Source: Dugong dugon
Taxonomy: Eukaryota > Chordata > Mammalia > Sirenia > Dugongidae
DNA length: 64,000 nt
Direction: 5' to 3'
Assembly (NCBI GenBank): GCA_030035585.1
Contig: CM057462.1
Coordinates: 99,159,234-99,223,233 of the forward strand
Part shown: one piece after another, positions 23,701 to 36,829 of the stretch
How positions within the stretch are numbered: the first letter of the stretch is position 1
Layout: every line of letters starts with the position of its first letter
Notes under the pieces: model-generated
What the model was told of the DNA's origin: nothing
The model's input: the letters and a program-made list of their open reading frames with translations, nothing else
The model's database searches: none
Program-made: the position numbers and the translations under genes

Positions 23701-24245
23701 TAGTTTTTCCATTTTTTTAAAGCTAATTATTCTACTTATAAATCTGGTAAGATTTAACACCTATTTTAAAACTGTATTTACAAACTTTGTTAATTTTTTT
23801 AAATACATTTGATTTTCTTAATTAAACCCTGAAAGCACTGCTGTATCAAGCAAAACCTTCCAAAGATTTAAACCACTTTTGTAAACGTAATTAATTAAAT
23901 GTATAAATGTAGTAAATTTTATGTTCTCTTAAACATTACAATACTGTTGTTAACCAACTAAATAAAATTATCTTACATATTTTAATGAAAAATAACTCAA
24001 TACTTAATTTCTCAACTACAAAATTTCCTTTGGAATCATAAGACTAGTCTATGAGAATCCCTAAGATGCCAAATTGTTTTGAATGTTGCAAGCATTTTAA
24101 AAACCATTTTAGATTTTTCCTACATTAAAAATAAAATTATGAGTGGTATGTGTTTGGTTTTCTTCATTATCTCAATTTTTAATCTGTAAACTTTCCCGGA
24201 ATTAGGAAGACATTTCTACCCACTTCTTTTTACACAACCTTTAAA
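20766..24245. other. Repeat-poor unique DNA, candidate conserved non-coding block
   Basis: About 3.5 kb lack recent repeats in a window otherwise packed with them. 20950-21420 is of balanced complexity and dense in short palindromic and homeobox-like AT motifs, as in many developmental enhancers. The rest is AT-rich. There are faint MIR-like traces near 23490-23600. No coding exon with proper splice sites was found. Conservation is inferred only from the absence of repeats. Confidence 0.35.
23183..23247. repeat. 33-bp perfect tandem duplication
   Basis: The unit beginning 'aataaacctcttctcatc' at 23183 recurs at 23216 with no mismatch over 32 bases. Two copies are present. Perfect identity in otherwise unique DNA points to a recent slippage or duplication event. 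Confidence 0.95.
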
Positions 24246-24412
24246 AACCAGTTGCCATTTTAAAAACCAATTCTGACTCATAGTGAGTTTGGCTAATTTT
24301 TGCGACATAGATCACCAGGCCTTTCTTTTGAGGTGCCTCTGAGTGGACTCAAACCTCCAACCTTTCAGTTAGCAGCCAAGCGTGTTAACATTTGAATGAC
24401 TCAGAGACTTCA
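24246..24412 (-). mobile_element. AfroSINE, long form, internally deleted
   Basis: The reverse complement begins 'gttgccattttaaaaacc', which is disrupted, and continues 'ccaattctgactcatag', 'gatcaccaggcctttc' and 'aacctttcagttagcagcc'. Part of the body is missing. Confidence 0.82.
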
Positions 24413-24414
24413 AA

Positions 24415-24790
24415 TGGCCTTTACTACTGCAGTAATAAACAACCCACAAACCTCAGCGTTTATAACAAAGGTTTATTTTTCACTGCCATTACATATTGGC
24501 TGTATATTGGCTGGGGCTCTGTTCCATCTTCTCTTAGGAGTCCCGAGTTGTGATTTGTCAGTCTCAGGGCAGAGGGAAAAGAGTGCCAGTAGAACCATAG
24601 GCTTAGTTCTTAAAACTTCTCCTTGGCTCATATTCCATTGACCAAAGTGAGTCACATGGCCAAGGTTGACATCATTAGGGCAGAAAGTATAATCCTCCCA
24701 TTGGAGGAGCCTGATAGGGAAAGATACAGGCAAATGCTGCAAGCATTTTTGATTAATCAATACATTCTACCACTTTCTCCCCCGAGAAAT
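24415..24790 (-). mobile_element. Old LTR- or DNA-type repeat, family unassigned
   Basis: The plus strand reads 'aacaaaggtttatttttcac' near the start, then 'gaccaaagtgagtcacatggcc'. This resembles a widespread ancient mammalian repeat whose relative is at 26030-26330. I could not decide between MaLR-like LTR and another class. Confidence 0.45.
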
Positions 24791-25384
24791 GTGTTCATAT
24801 CCATACCTAGTTATTTCTTAAATGAATTAGCTGCAGCTCTCTTCTTTCAATAATTTCTTTACTGCATGACTGAATGCTAAATTCTTTTCATGCTTTTGTC
24901 AGGCTCCCCAGTCATGCTAATCACCTTGTTGTGAGGCTTAAATGAGATAGTGCGAATGAAAGCATCTACACATCCTTAGCAAATATAGGTAGGAATAAAT
25001 TTTCTTTTTCTCTTGTTTCTGGCTTCTTTACTGATTGTTTTGCTTGTGTAGTTGTGTGGTTTTTGTGTGGACTCAATCATCTGAAACAAATTCCTCATGT
25101 AGGCATGGATGAAAGGAATTTTACCCTAGTACCAATTACTCTGAACTTTCTAGTCATCTCGGCCTCAGAAACAGGGTCTAGCATTCACCATTGCCTACAC
25201 CTACTCCTCTGACTGATCTAGAATTTATATTTACATTCATGCAGCCTTTTTAGATCGGACTTTTTAAAGGCCAGATGACACTGTTTTTTCATATTGAACT
25301 AATTGTTGACAATAAGCAACATGAAAGTCATTTTCACGTATGGTTTTAAGCAACAAGTCATTCATCCAATTGTATTTACCATTT

Positions 25385-25515
25385 TTGAGTGTTGCTCTTC
25401 TCTCTGGAATTTGCTTATCAGCTGCTCACATGGATAGCTCCCTCTCATTCTTCAGATGTCCACTTAAATGTTACCTTCTCAGTGAGGTCTTCCCTGATCA
25501 CTTCGTCTGAGAAGA
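25385..25515 (+). mobile_element. L2 LINE ORF2 C-terminal remnant
   Basis: 'tccacttaaatgttaccttc' and 'tcagtgaggtcttccctgatc' are hallmark L2 sequence. It is a short old fragment. Confidence 0.78.
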
Positions 25516-25875
25516 TGTATCAGTTAGCTATTGCTACAATAATGCTGCATAAAAAACAATCACAAAACCTGAATGGCACACAACAATAAACATTTACTTA
25601 GCCCAAACGTCTAGGGAATGGCGGGGGTATACTGATCCAGGTGGAGGTTGGCTCAGTGGCTCTATTAATCTCAATTGGGATTGTTCGTGTCTGGAAGTCA
25701 GCTAATCTAGGCTGCTTTTTAAGGCCTAGGCGCAACTGACCCACCATTACTTTCACCTGTTCTTTTGCCCAAAGCAAATCACACAGCCAAACACAACATC
25801 AATGGAGCAATGACATATATTCTTCCCATAGAAGTGGAGGGGAGAGAGTGAATATTTCTGAACAATGATTTACTA
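25516..25875 (-). mobile_element. Old MaLR-like repeat, family uncertain
   Basis: The sequence starts 'tcagttagctattgctacaa' and later has 'aagtcagctaatctaggctg' and 'caaagcaaatcacacagcc'. This is the layout of an ancient mammalian LTR-like repeat read in reverse. It is diverged and its ends are not defined. Confidence 0.45.
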
Positions 25876-26029
25876 CGATAGGTATGCCCTGTTATTTCCA
25901 ATCAGAGCACCCAGGTTTGTTCCCTCCAAAGCAATTTTTTTTTTAACCAGGTTGTTTGATTTCTGTCCCTCCCCCCGGTTAAACTTTATATTAGATAAGG
26001 AAGAATAGACTATTTGGTGGTAACAAATT

Positions 26030-26330
26030 AAACCCAAAATCTTAGCCACTTGACACAATAAAAGTTTATTTCTCCTTCATGTTGCAGTTCAATGCAGGTT
26101 GGAAAGCCCTCCTCCATTGTAGATATGTCATCTGGGTCTGCACAGCTTACCAGGGAAAGAGAGAACCAAAAGATCCCATGGATACTTTTATCCAGGGCTA
26201 GGCCTGGAAATGACTTCTATTACTTTCATTTTTCATTGATTCAAACTCAGTCACATGACCTCAATCTAGCTGCAAGTGGGAGAGGGGCAAAAAAATCCAG
26301 TCTTCCCATGTGTCCAGGACAAAAAAAAAA
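26030..26330 (-). mobile_element. Old repeat related to the one at 24415-24790
   Basis: 'acacaataaaagtttatttc' at the start and 'caaactcagtcacatgacc' in the second half parallel the 24415 copy. The family is unassigned. Confidence 0.45.
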
Positions 26331-26439
26331 ACGGTGTGGTGAATACATAGCTTTCTTTATACTGAGGCAGTGAAGTCTTTGATGGAAAGATGTGTCTCTA
26401 GTCCCATATTGCTTGGCAAATAGAAGCTCTTCATTTGTT

Positions 26440-26560
26440 CAGTGAATGAATGAATGAATAATATCTGACTCCAAATCCCAGTTTTCATCTATGAAAAGAG
26501 AACAACGATACCTACCTAACAGAATTATCATAAAGACTAAAGAAACAATTCTTCTGGTAG
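26440..26560 (+). mobile_element. MIR SINE fragment
   Basis: 'ctgactccaaatcccagttt', 'catctatgaaaagagaac' and 'cagaattatcataaagac' follow MIR order with an internal gap. Confidence 0.45.
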
Positions 26561-29007
26561 GAAACTGTTTCAAGTAAAGATGTACTTCCTGTGGGCCTTC
26601 CTTAGTTATGACTTCACTTCTGTTTCAAAATTTATAAGAAATATTGTTATTGAATATCAATTATTGTTTGTAATAATGAGGAAAAAACTGTTGACTTATG
26701 CAAAGATGTGTGTTGATATATAAAGCAAGACTTAACGATGCATTACTTAAGGTATTAATAGAATGTGATCTAAAAAAGAGTCAAAGCAGGAGACCTCTAG
26801 AGCAGGGAAAAGGCAGAAGTGGCCCCATCTAGTCCAGAGTCTTCACTACAGATGCAAAGCATCTGTCTCTACCTGGGCCCCTCAGGCCAAGCAGTTCCAT
26901 ATTTGTCTATGCACCACCCCTCATACTCCCACTTCTCACACTCCCACCCCTGATGCTCCCACCCCTGTGTGCCATTCTCAGGGTTTAAGAGATTTTAAGA
27001 GGGGAGCAGATGCAAAAGAAATAATAAAAGCCTTATAGGGAGCCACAATCTCTGTTTCTCTCTCTCTCTCTTTTTTTTTTTTTCTCCTGTTTGTTTCTTA
27101 CTGGCTTTAAGGTAAAACAATATGGATCAAAGAAACTTAAGTAATCTTGGTTTAGTTGACTGAAATTTAGTTAAAAATCAGTATAGTTTGTAAAATGTTT
27201 GGGGCATTCAAAGCACTGTCTGATCACTCAATCAGAAGTCTTCCATGAAATCCCCAGATTGTGATAACTGCCCGTCTTCTGTATTTCCCCAGCACAATAT
27301 ATGCGCTTCTGCCATATCATGTCTCAGAAGATATTTAAATCTACTTTTGGGTATCTGCCCCTTCTGTGAGGCTTATTTATTGAATCCCCAGAACCCACAG
27401 AGTCTGGATACCCAGAAGATCTTAGTTTCATACTAGGAGCTCTGTTTTCCCCTCTAGTTTCCTAAAGGTCTTTATATCTGGACTTTAAAGCTCTGCTTTT
27501 AAATTCGAATGACTCACATTGCCTCTTGAGACGACACCGTTTCATGCCACCCAGATGGCACAAGTTCATTGTTAGAATGTATGCTCTCATGCTTTCCGGC
27601 ATGCCCTCTAACTGTGATTCTTGTAGTTTGGGCATCTACGAGATATGACAACAAATCCTGATGAATTTTCTGAGGACGCTAGTGGCCTTAAATATATAGT
27701 AGATTCTAAGTAACTCAAGCTAAATACGATTTCTACCATAATTCTTGGGTTAGTGCCTATTAAGTTTCTGTGATATGAGTGCCTGTACTTCATTAGCTCC
27801 TAGAACATTATTGGTATCAAAGAATCAAAGACAATTAGTTATCATCACAAAAATACCAAGAGAACGCTTACCATGTGACTGACTTTAAGTTTGTGAGCCA
27901 ATTCAGTATCTATTTCAAAGCATTTTTGACAATTTCAGACCCCCTGAAATTTTCATTTATGAAGTGGTTGGAAACCCAAATCTAAAACTTTGGTATTATC
28001 AGAAGTACCCACTGTGCCCTCTGGATTCAAAAGGTTAATTTTAATGAATGTTTAAATACTTGCATTAGGCAATCTCATTTAAATATAATTGAAATGTAAA
28101 GCTGGAAGTTGTAGTACTTGGCATCCAAATCTGGCCTATTTACTATGCAGTCATAGCTCCATAGCTCGTGTGCTGTAGCAACACTTGTTAAGTATTGCAG
28201 TGTCTACAGAGTGATAAACACTGATTAGAAGCATAACTGAACCAGGTTCTTGCCCTGGGAGACCGGGCTTTAAGTAGGAACTTATACCCTAAGGGCTTTT
28301 ATGTACTTTCCACTTTTGAGTAGCATGTCAAAGGAGGCAGGTCAAACTGAAATCAAATGCATCACAGACCCCAGAAAGATAGAGAACGTGTAGGAGCAAA
28401 GGGCTACAATGAGGAATAGTGCATCCTAATGAGAATTAGCTTCTACCAAATACCTCAAATGAGTGGGGTTCTTTTGTGTCACCATTTACATACAATGAAA
28501 GCACTGAGTGAGGAGGTTATATTTTAAGAATGTTGATTAAAAAACTGGAAGCCAGAAATACCACAAAACAAGAGGTATAGCCCAGCGCAAGAAGTCTTTC
28601 AAAAAGCTTTCAAACAATACATCTATGTATAAGCTCTGCCGATAAGTCTTTTCTAAATGGACTTTAACCTGGAGGCTCAGGCACTTGGCCAATGTACTAT
28701 GTACCAACCGGGACAGTGATAGCATAGCACTGAAAAACAAAAAATTTTAAAATGTATTTTTCTTTTAAGCATTGTATTTTAAGTCATTTATAAAAAGGGA
28801 AGTATTAAGGCTGGTATTTTCCTGTCTATTTTAACCAAAGGTTACTTTTTTTTTTTTCTTTAATGTTGACCTTAAAAATGTGACAGTACCTGTGACTAAG
28901 TGTATTATGTTTCTTGTAAGAGAAAAATAAAATACTGTGTTTAAAAGTATGTGTGCCTCCCTAAACTTATCTCCCTGCTCTGAAAGGGTGCATATTGCAC
29001 TAGCTAT
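26561..29007. other. No supported gene; unique sequence
   Basis: It includes a pyrimidine simple tract (CT then T) at about 27052-27085 and short C-rich direct repeats around 26920-26970 ('actcccacccctgatgctcccacccct' in outline). Splice-like motifs near 27870 and 28726 on the minus strand do not define an exon with an open frame and proper ends (see rejected items). Confidence 0.4.
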
Positions 29008-29180
29008 GTTGCCGCTGGCTGCTGTCAAGTTGGCTCCAGCTCATGGAGACCTTATGTGTAACAGAAGGAAACATTGCCTGGTCCTTTGCCATCTTCATGA
29101 ATTTGGTATGTTTGAGTCCATCTTTGGGGCTATTGTGTCAATCCAACTCATTGCGGGTTTTGGCAGGGCCCAATTCCAGT
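29008..29180 (-). mobile_element. RTE LINE 3' fragment, minus strand
   Basis: 'gctgctgtcaagttggctcc', 'ggagaccttatgtgtaacag' and 'gtcaatccaactcattgcgg' are the reverse complement of the RTE 3' end. Confidence 0.85.
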
Positions 29181-30957
29181 GACTGGCAAGAAATAAGAGC
29201 AAGTCTACTTATTTTAAAAGTAATATAATACAAATATCTATTGTTCTAAATTTAAATGTATATTCCTTTCAATGTATTGAATTTAAGACAGGCATCAAGG
29301 AATGAGTCAGGGGAATTGACAAATATTTGGGGAACACCTAATTCAGGGGAAGGAAAGATGATGCAAAGTCATTGAAGAAGTATTCAGAGAAATAAAATCT
29401 GATAACTGGTCAATCCAGTATGTAAAAATTGTTATATACATATCATTCTGTATTAAACATGCTTCCTTTTAATAGTAAATTTTTGAACCTAGTTCTTTAT
29501 TTTCAAATTATAATAAGTAATTGATCTTCTGTATGAAAAATCTTCAAATATTTAGAAAAAGTGATTATGTATTATTATGTTCTTCCATCAATTTCTTTGT
29601 ATTTTGGGGTTTTTGTTTGTTTTGTGATTTTTTTTTTCTAATATGTATTATTGTTAAGCTGTGTCTCCCTGCATTTGTGAAATTGAAGTAATTTACATAT
29701 TAAATTTTTACATTTATTCAGTAACTTGCATCCTATTTGTTTCAATCCACTTTCCTTTTTCAATATGGGAAAATAGGTTATAGCAAAACTTTGTTTTCAT
29801 TAATGCACAGTGACTCCTGGTGATCACCACTTTCTTCCACGTATTCCAACATCCATTCTGCACTTTTTTAGCAGGAATTGGTGTAAAAGTTACTAGCCTA
29901 ACACTTAACTTAAGCTTTTCTTGTTTTCAAAATTTGGCTCAACCTTTATAACTCTCCAATTTTCTACCACTTTTCCAAGTCTCCTTTTTCTAAAAAAATA
30001 ATATTGGCAGTGGTTTCTTGATCACGTCTGTTAGCTCTTTACTCTTGATCTAGCTACAATAATAATTGTAATAATAAAATGCAAAATGAATGGTGTAAAC
30101 CAGGTTGTTGGAAAACATCTCTTAAGGATGCAAATTGTTTTCAAGCACTTTATAAGTACTCATTTATCTATAAACGCTTGGTACATGAATGATAACCACT
30201 TATCTGTTCAGGGGATAGATCCCAAAGAACCTCTATTTGGACAATATTTTACTACCTTTATGCTATTATTACATATTATTGATATTCAACATGCTGTTGC
30301 AAATTATAAAAAGAGAATTTCTTTTAAAACATTTCATAATTTAGAGTCTTACAGGTTAGAGTAACCTTCACCCTTAATTATTCTGAATTCGTAAAGTTTT
30401 ATGTTCTTACCATTACATCTTAAACCCTCAGTTGGCCAATTCCTAGTGATGATTAAAACAAAGGAAAGTGCTTTAACATTGCCAGTTATTACATGTGCAG
30501 ATAGAATCATAGCTTCATTTACTCAATGTATTATAATTAAAATAGTTGAACTGAAAATACTCATATGTATTTGTAACAATAAAATTTATTTTAAAAAGTG
30601 AGTTCCACAGGACTAATGCAGATACACACATTTATTTTACATTGAAATGTGTGTTTTATGCATTTATAAGCCCATGACAGGTATGGGAAATAAAGAAAAT
30701 GATACATTAAAATTATTCACTAGAATACTAAACGCAAATCCTTTATAAAATCCAAGAATCTCTATATGATTATAAAATATGTAAATCGAGACTGTAGGAA
30801 ATCTCCAATATCAGGGGAGAGGAGCCCCTAGGCCAGTGTAGAGTCAGGCAGAGCTCATAAGGGGAAACTTTGTTGTCATTATTCTTTAGTGCAATTTTCC
30901 AATCAAAAATTTAAAAGAATCAAGAAAATATTCAATATCTGCTTAATAAAACCAACT
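29181..30957. other. No recognised feature; AT-rich unique DNA
   Basis: Open frames at 30086-30364 and 30401-30601 start with ATG but lack domain or splice support and have AT-driven composition. I see no repeat family. Confidence 0.4.
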
Positions 30958-30969
30958 GTACATAGCATG

Positions 30970-31127
30970 GAAACCCTGGTGGCATAGTGGTTAAGTGCTA
31001 TGGCTATTAACCAAAAGGTCAGCAGTTTGAATCCACCAGGCATCCTTGGAAACTCTATGGGGCGGTTCTACTCTGTCCTACAGGGTTGCTATGAGTCAGA
31101 ATCAACTTGATGGCAACAGGTTTATGG
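30970..31127 (+). mobile_element. AfroSINE, short form, with target duplication
   Basis: It is complete: 'ggtggcatagtggttaagtg', 'ggtcagcagtttgaatcc', 'gttgctatgagtcagaatc'. The flanks GTACATAGCATG (30958-30969) and GTACATAGTATG (31128-31139) differ at one of twelve bases. Confidence 0.93.
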
Positions 31128-31139
31128 GTACATAGTATG

Positions 31140-33365
31140 ACTTAGACATTAAAATTGTTCTTGAAATGAGGACTCTAAAAGATATTTTGGAAAATAAAAA
31201 CTATGGTGAAAATATATAAATAGCAGTTAAAATGCTAGAGATTATAAGTTTATTTAACTGATGCAATTATTTACTTATATGAAATGTGCAGTATTATAAC
31301 TAAAGCTTAGCAAATGGTGTGTTTAGGCTGAAGTAATTTTCTGATAGCAAATGTATTATTAAAATGAGACTGATAACAAAAGTATTATTAAAACGAGATC
31401 GAAATTAGGATTTCAACATGGTGAAAAGGCTATTACTTGCCTGGACCATTACTGATAAAACAAGGGAAAATACATTTTATATTTATTATTTAGTTCTTAG
31501 GAATAAACCAGGCAAGACAGAAAATCACTATACACAGCTTTTTCCTTACAGCTATTGAAGTGTTGCTTTAAGAAAGAATGCTGGGCAACTGTATCATGTT
31601 TTTGTTCCACACTGGATTGATATACCCACAACTCCAATGTTTAAAGTGGTAGTGTTTGTGGATTTGTTCTGATAGGATGTGTAACCTGACAATTAGAAAA
31701 GCTTCTGATTAAGCTCTTCACATTTCATTCTTGCTTATTTTTGTTCATTTAGATGCATTTGTCAATTTATAAGTGCAGTTAATTAAAACTTTTTAAATTT
31801 TCTTTTTTTTTTTTTTAAAGGAGCCCGCTACATGAAAAAAATGCAAGTCAAAGTGGTCACAACCTAGAAGTCTGCAGAGACAGGAATAACTAGCAAGTAG
31901 CTACTATGTTATTTTACTATGCTTAAATATACAGACTACAGGAGTGTTCTGGCAATTTTACTTAGTGATGAACAAATAGTCTGCAAATCTTAAATTTATT
32001 CTTAGCGGCATTTGTGTTACCTTATACCACAAAAATAATTAGGAAAAAACGGTAACTATGGATTTCAGGAGACTCATACTCTGTTAGTACTAACGACACG
32101 ATTTCGGTCAGAAGTATGAGTTTAAATATTATCTCTTTTTTCAGGTCTTATTCATAAAGCTCCAATTCAATAATGTATTCCTTCATTTAAAAAAAAAAGA
32201 GTAAATGAAGCTCCCTAAATATGTCTTGTGACATATTTAATCACTAGGTAAATGTATTAATTTCTCTCATAAACCATTAATAGAAATGATTTTATAATCA
32301 TACTTTTTTTTTAAAATATAGGGAAATTACATTCACTTTTGAAGCTTACATCTCAAAATTTCAAGGTGACAGCAAATGAAATCCAGGCACAAAGCAGGAG
32401 CTTTCCATCATCAGTACTCCCTGACATTTTCAAGAAATGAAGCAGGAGGTTCAATAATAAAAGCATGTAATGTATTGGTGAATGGATAAAAAAGGACTTA
32501 AGAATGTAGGAAGGGTAAATAAGATTATCTGAATGGCAAGAAGAACCTTTGAAAATCTCATTGCTCCATATTAAAGTGGTTGGACTTGACTCTTTGTCCT
32601 CAAATATCTTGAATATTTAAATAGGATCAGAGAATGTTAAAGCTAAAAGAATTTTTAGAAATTAGTTGCGTCAAATCCTCCATTGATATGGATAAAGGAA
32701 CCAGTTTACAATTAGAAACCAATTTGACAAGTTAAAAATCACATGGATACATAAATTCATATATATAGAAATACATACATATGCAGATATTTTCAAGATA
32801 AATTTAGTGGAATTAGTTCTTAATTTAAGAGATATTTTTCAACAGTGATGATTGCTAAAATATATCTGCAAACAGAAATGTATAAAAAATGATAACAGTA
32901 TCCATATTCAAAATATTTTAGAATGGTACATAAATATTTTTATGTTTAAAATCCTATAAAAATTTCTATAACTACAGAAAATGTGTAAAATGTGTTTTAG
33001 TTACTTAAGAGTACAGTAAAGAATTATATAAGCTAACAGAAGTGTCTTCCTTTTGAAACTTTTTTAAGACTTTATGAATGACAATTAAGTTGTGAATGAT
33101 AAATACCTCAGATATAAACACTATCAAATATTTATGCAATTGGAATCACACATTTTGATAAGAAGAAAGCTAAACGATAACTCAGTAGAGTCTGAAAACA
33201 TTTTATAAGGTAAAATATTAACCCTTAATAGACTTGGTTTATAAATTTAGGCTTTTTATCTTAGATTGTCTTAAAGTAATACAGGCTTAGAGTACACAGT
33301 GGATATGAAAGTATCTTCAAAATTCAAGGCTTTTAGAAGAGTTCATCTGAGCTGTCTTCATATTA
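31140..33365. other. No recognised feature; AT-rich unique DNA
   Basis: There is a T-run at about 31802-31817 and scattered A-runs. No coding or repeat family could be supported. Confidence 0.4.
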
Positions 33366-33575
33366 GGAGACCTGGTGGCACAAAGGTTAAGTGCTCAGTT
33401 GCTAACTGAAAGGTTGGCATTTCAAACGTATTCAGCAGCTCCACCGGAGAAAAGAACTGGAGATCTGCTCCCATAAAGATTACAGCCTAGAAAACCCTAC
33501 AGGAAGTTCTACTCTGTCGCCTGGAGTCACTATGAGTCTGTATCGACTCCACAGCACCTACCAAGAACAACAACA
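33366..33575 (+). mobile_element. AfroSINE, long form, RTE-like CAACAA tail
   Basis: Head 'ctggtggcacaaaggttaag', long-form middle ('actggagatctgctcccat'), body 'tatgagtctgtatcgactcc' and tail 'acagcacctaccaagaacaa'. The 3' end is closer to the RTE terminus than in short-form copies. Confidence 0.9.
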
Positions 33576-34668
33576 TCTTTATCTTGAAGGACAGAAAACT
33601 GTGAAGAGGTATTTAGAAATACTTTGGTCATAACCAAGATTATTTTTAGCTTAGAAGGAAATGAAGAAGATCATACGTTAAAAAGTATTGAAGAATTTCA
33701 AAGAAGACTTAGAAAAAAAGGGAAAAAAAATCTGGTAGCAGTATGGAGACTAGCTTGTGTGGGAGAGAGTCTGGGGGTGGGAGACCAGTAAAACTGATGT
33801 TTGCAGCAATTTGGTGGGAAAATGTAGGAGTCCAAATAAAGAGGCTACAGCACAGATGGAGAGGAAGATTTTGATTTGAGAGAAATATCTTCTTCACTGA
33901 GGTCTACAGAAACTCGGTTTATATAAATAGGTGATCCCATTATTTGAGATTTAAAACATTAAAGGAAGGGCAGTTAAAGTGATGGAGGATGTTAAAATGA
34001 TAACATAAGTTTAGAACCTGAAATTCAGGCGCCTCTCACATAGCAAGATGGTGGAAATACAGAACTGGAGCCCTATAGATGGGAGATAAATAGCCTTGAT
34101 TCATCTGAATAGAGATTGTGGTCAAAGCCACCAGAATCTGATCAGTTAGAAAACATATACAGAGAGGAAGGGGAGCATTTCCACAGGTAGAATCCTGAGG
34201 ATCACCGATATTCAAGGGGCAAAAGGAGGAAGAGTTATCAGCCACAGAAACTGAATAGTAAGAAGAGGAAAATTAGCTTCAAATATTTTTGTTTTCGTTT
34301 GTCTTTTAAGGAAGCAGAGAGAGTCAAAGAGATCAATAGTGTTAAATACTGCTTAAAGGTCTAGGTGGAGGATGCCTGAGGCAGAAAAAGCTTAGAACAC
34401 TGCAATTAGTCAGTCACTGAGAATCCTAATAGAAATAATTCAACTTTGAAGGCCAGATGGAATTATGAATTATTTTCTAGATAGTGTCTTTATTATTTAC
34501 CTTATCTAGTATCTATATCAATCCCAATGATAGAATTCTGTTTTTCAGATTTATTTTTGGATAGTTTTATTGTTCTGTTTTGTATTACTTCAGATTTACT
34601 TATTCTTACTATACCATCAGTAATTAACACCCCAAAATTTCCTATAATTTGAATCACTAATTCAACTT
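33576..34668. other. No supported gene; low-grade repeat-like sequence
   Basis: 34000-34260 has the look of an old mammalian repeat (purine-rich on the plus strand, with 'agcaagatggtggaaatac'), but I cannot name it. The minus-strand open frame at 34036-34245 has no support. Confidence 0.35.
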
Positions 34669-34669
34669 A

Positions 34670-36803
34670 CAGACCATCAATTGCTCATATGCAAGTTCAA
34701 GTTGAAACTGAAGAAAATTAGAACAAGTCCATGAGAGCCAAAGTATGACCTTGAGTATATCCCACCTGAACTTAGAGACTATCTTAATAGGTTTGACACA
34801 TTGAACACTAATGACCGAGGACCAGATGAGTTGTGGAATGATATCAAGGACATCATACATGAAGAAAGAAAGAGGTCATTAAAAAGACAGCAAAGAAAGA
34901 AAAGACCAAAATGGATATCAGAAGAGACTCTGAAACTTGCTCTTGAACATCGAGTAGCTAAAGCAAAAGGAAGAAATTATGAAGTAAAAGAACTGAACAG
35001 AAGATTTCAAAGGGCAGTTCGAGAAGACAAAATAAAGTATAATGACATGTACAAAGAGCTGGAGATGGAAAATCAAAAGGGAAGAACACACCTGGCACTC
35101 CTCAAGCTGAAAGAACTGAAGAAAAAATTCAAGCCTCGAGTTGCAACAGTGAAGGATTCTATGGGGAAAATATTAAACGACGCAGGAAGTATCAAAAGAA
35201 GATGGAAGGAATATAGAGTCATTATACCAAAAAGAATTGGTAGATGTAAACCATTGCAAGAGGTAGCATATGATCAGGAACCAATGGTACTGAAAGAAGA
35301 AGTCCAAGCTACACTGAAGGCACTGGCAAAAAACAAGTTTCCAGGAATTGAGGGAATATCAATTGAGATGTTTCAACAAATGGATGCAGTGCTGAAAGTG
35401 CTCACTCATCTATACCAAGAAATTTGGAAGAGAGCTACCTGGCCAACTGACTGGAAGAGATACATATTTACGCCTATTCCCAAAAAGGTGATCCAACAGA
35501 ATGTGGAAATTATTGGACAATATCATTAACATCACACACAAGTAAAATTTTGCTAAAGATCATTCAAAAGAAGCTGCAGCAGTATGTTGACAGGGAACTG
35601 CCAGAAATTCAGGCCGAATTCAGAAGAGGATGTGGAATCAAGGATATCATTACTGATGTGAGATGGATCCCGGCTGAAAACAGAGAATACCAGAAAGATG
35701 TTTACCTGTGTTTTACTGACTATGCAAAAGCATTCGATTGTGTGGACCATAACAAATTATGGATAACATTGTGAAGAATGGGAGTTCCAGAACACTTAAT
35801 TGTGCTCATGAGGAACCTATACACAGATCAAGAGGCAGTTGTTTGGACAGAACAAGGGGATACTGCATGGTTTAATGTCAGGAAAGGTGTGCGCCAGGGT
35901 TGCATCCTTTCACCATACCTATTCAGTCTGTATGCTGAGCAAATAATCTGAGAACCTGGACTATATGAAGAAGAAAGGGGCATCAGGATTGGAGGAAGAC
36001 TCATTAATAACCTGCAATGTGCAGATGGCATAACCTTGCTTGCTGAAAGTGAAGACAACTTGAAGCACTTACTGATGAAGATCAAAGACCACAGCCTTCA
36101 GTATGGATTACATCTCAACATAAAGAAAACAAAAATCCTCACAACTGGACCAATAAGCAACATCATGATAAACGGAGAAAACATTGAAGTTGTCTAAGAT
36201 TTCATTTTACTTGGATCCACAAACAACACCCATGGAAGCAGCAGTCGGGAAATCCAAAGACGCATTGCATTGGACAAATCTGCAGCAAAAGACCTCTTTA
36301 AAGTGTTGAAAAGCAAAGAAGTCACCTTGAAGACTAAGGTGCACCTGACTCAAGTCATGGTATTTTCAACTGCATCATATGCATGCAAAATCTGGACAAT
36401 GAATAAGGAAGACCGAAGAAGAATTGATGCCTTTGAAATGTGGTGTTGGTGAAGAATATAGAATATACCATGGACTGCCAAAAGAATAAACAAATCTGTC
36501 TTGGAAAAAGAACAACCAGAATGTTCCTCAGAAGGAAGGATGACAAGACTACATCTTACATACTTTGGACATGTCAGGAGGGATCAGACTCTGGAGAAGG
36601 ACATTATGCTTGGTAAAGTACAGGGTCAGCGAAAAAGAGGAAGACCTTCAATGAGATGGATTGACAGTGGATACAACAATGGGCTCAAGCATAACAATGA
36701 TTGTGACCATGGCACAGGACCGGGCAGTGTTTCGTTCTGTGGTGTGTAGGGTCGCTATGAGTCGGAACCGACTGGACAGCACCTAACAACAACAAAACAA
36801 CAT
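34670..36803 (+). pseudogene. RTE-clade LINE: endonuclease end and reverse transcriptase, decayed
   Basis: This is a 5'-truncated non-LTR retrotransposon of the RTE (RTE1/BovB-like) type. The longest frame (34801-35529) carries the basic linker after the endonuclease ('RKKRPKWISEETLKLALEHR'). A frameshift near 35520 leads to 35550-35774 with RT motif A ('DYAKAFDCVDH'). After further stops come motif B 'RQGCILSPYLFSLYAE' near 35890 and motif C near 36020. Motif C reads CADG where active enzymes have YADD, so the second catalytic Asp is lost. The C-terminal region ends near 36749, and a short 3' end terminates in 'cagcacctaacaacaacaaa'. RTE proteins nick DNA and reverse-transcribe their RNA at the target. 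This copy is inactive. The final 40 bp match the AfroSINE tail. Confidence 0.9.
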
Positions 36804-36829
36804 TATAACTTAATGTACCTTTCTTAAGG

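Noticed and set aside
27872-27960. Minus-strand exon-like block with donor 'CACATGGTAAGC'
   Set aside because: All three frames from the only plausible acceptor contain stops. No exon can be defined.
28667-28727. 61-bp minus-strand block between a 'ttttcag' acceptor and 'CTCCAGGTTAAAG' donor
   Set aside because: Open in one frame, but the donor is weak and nothing links it to other exons. Not enough to call.
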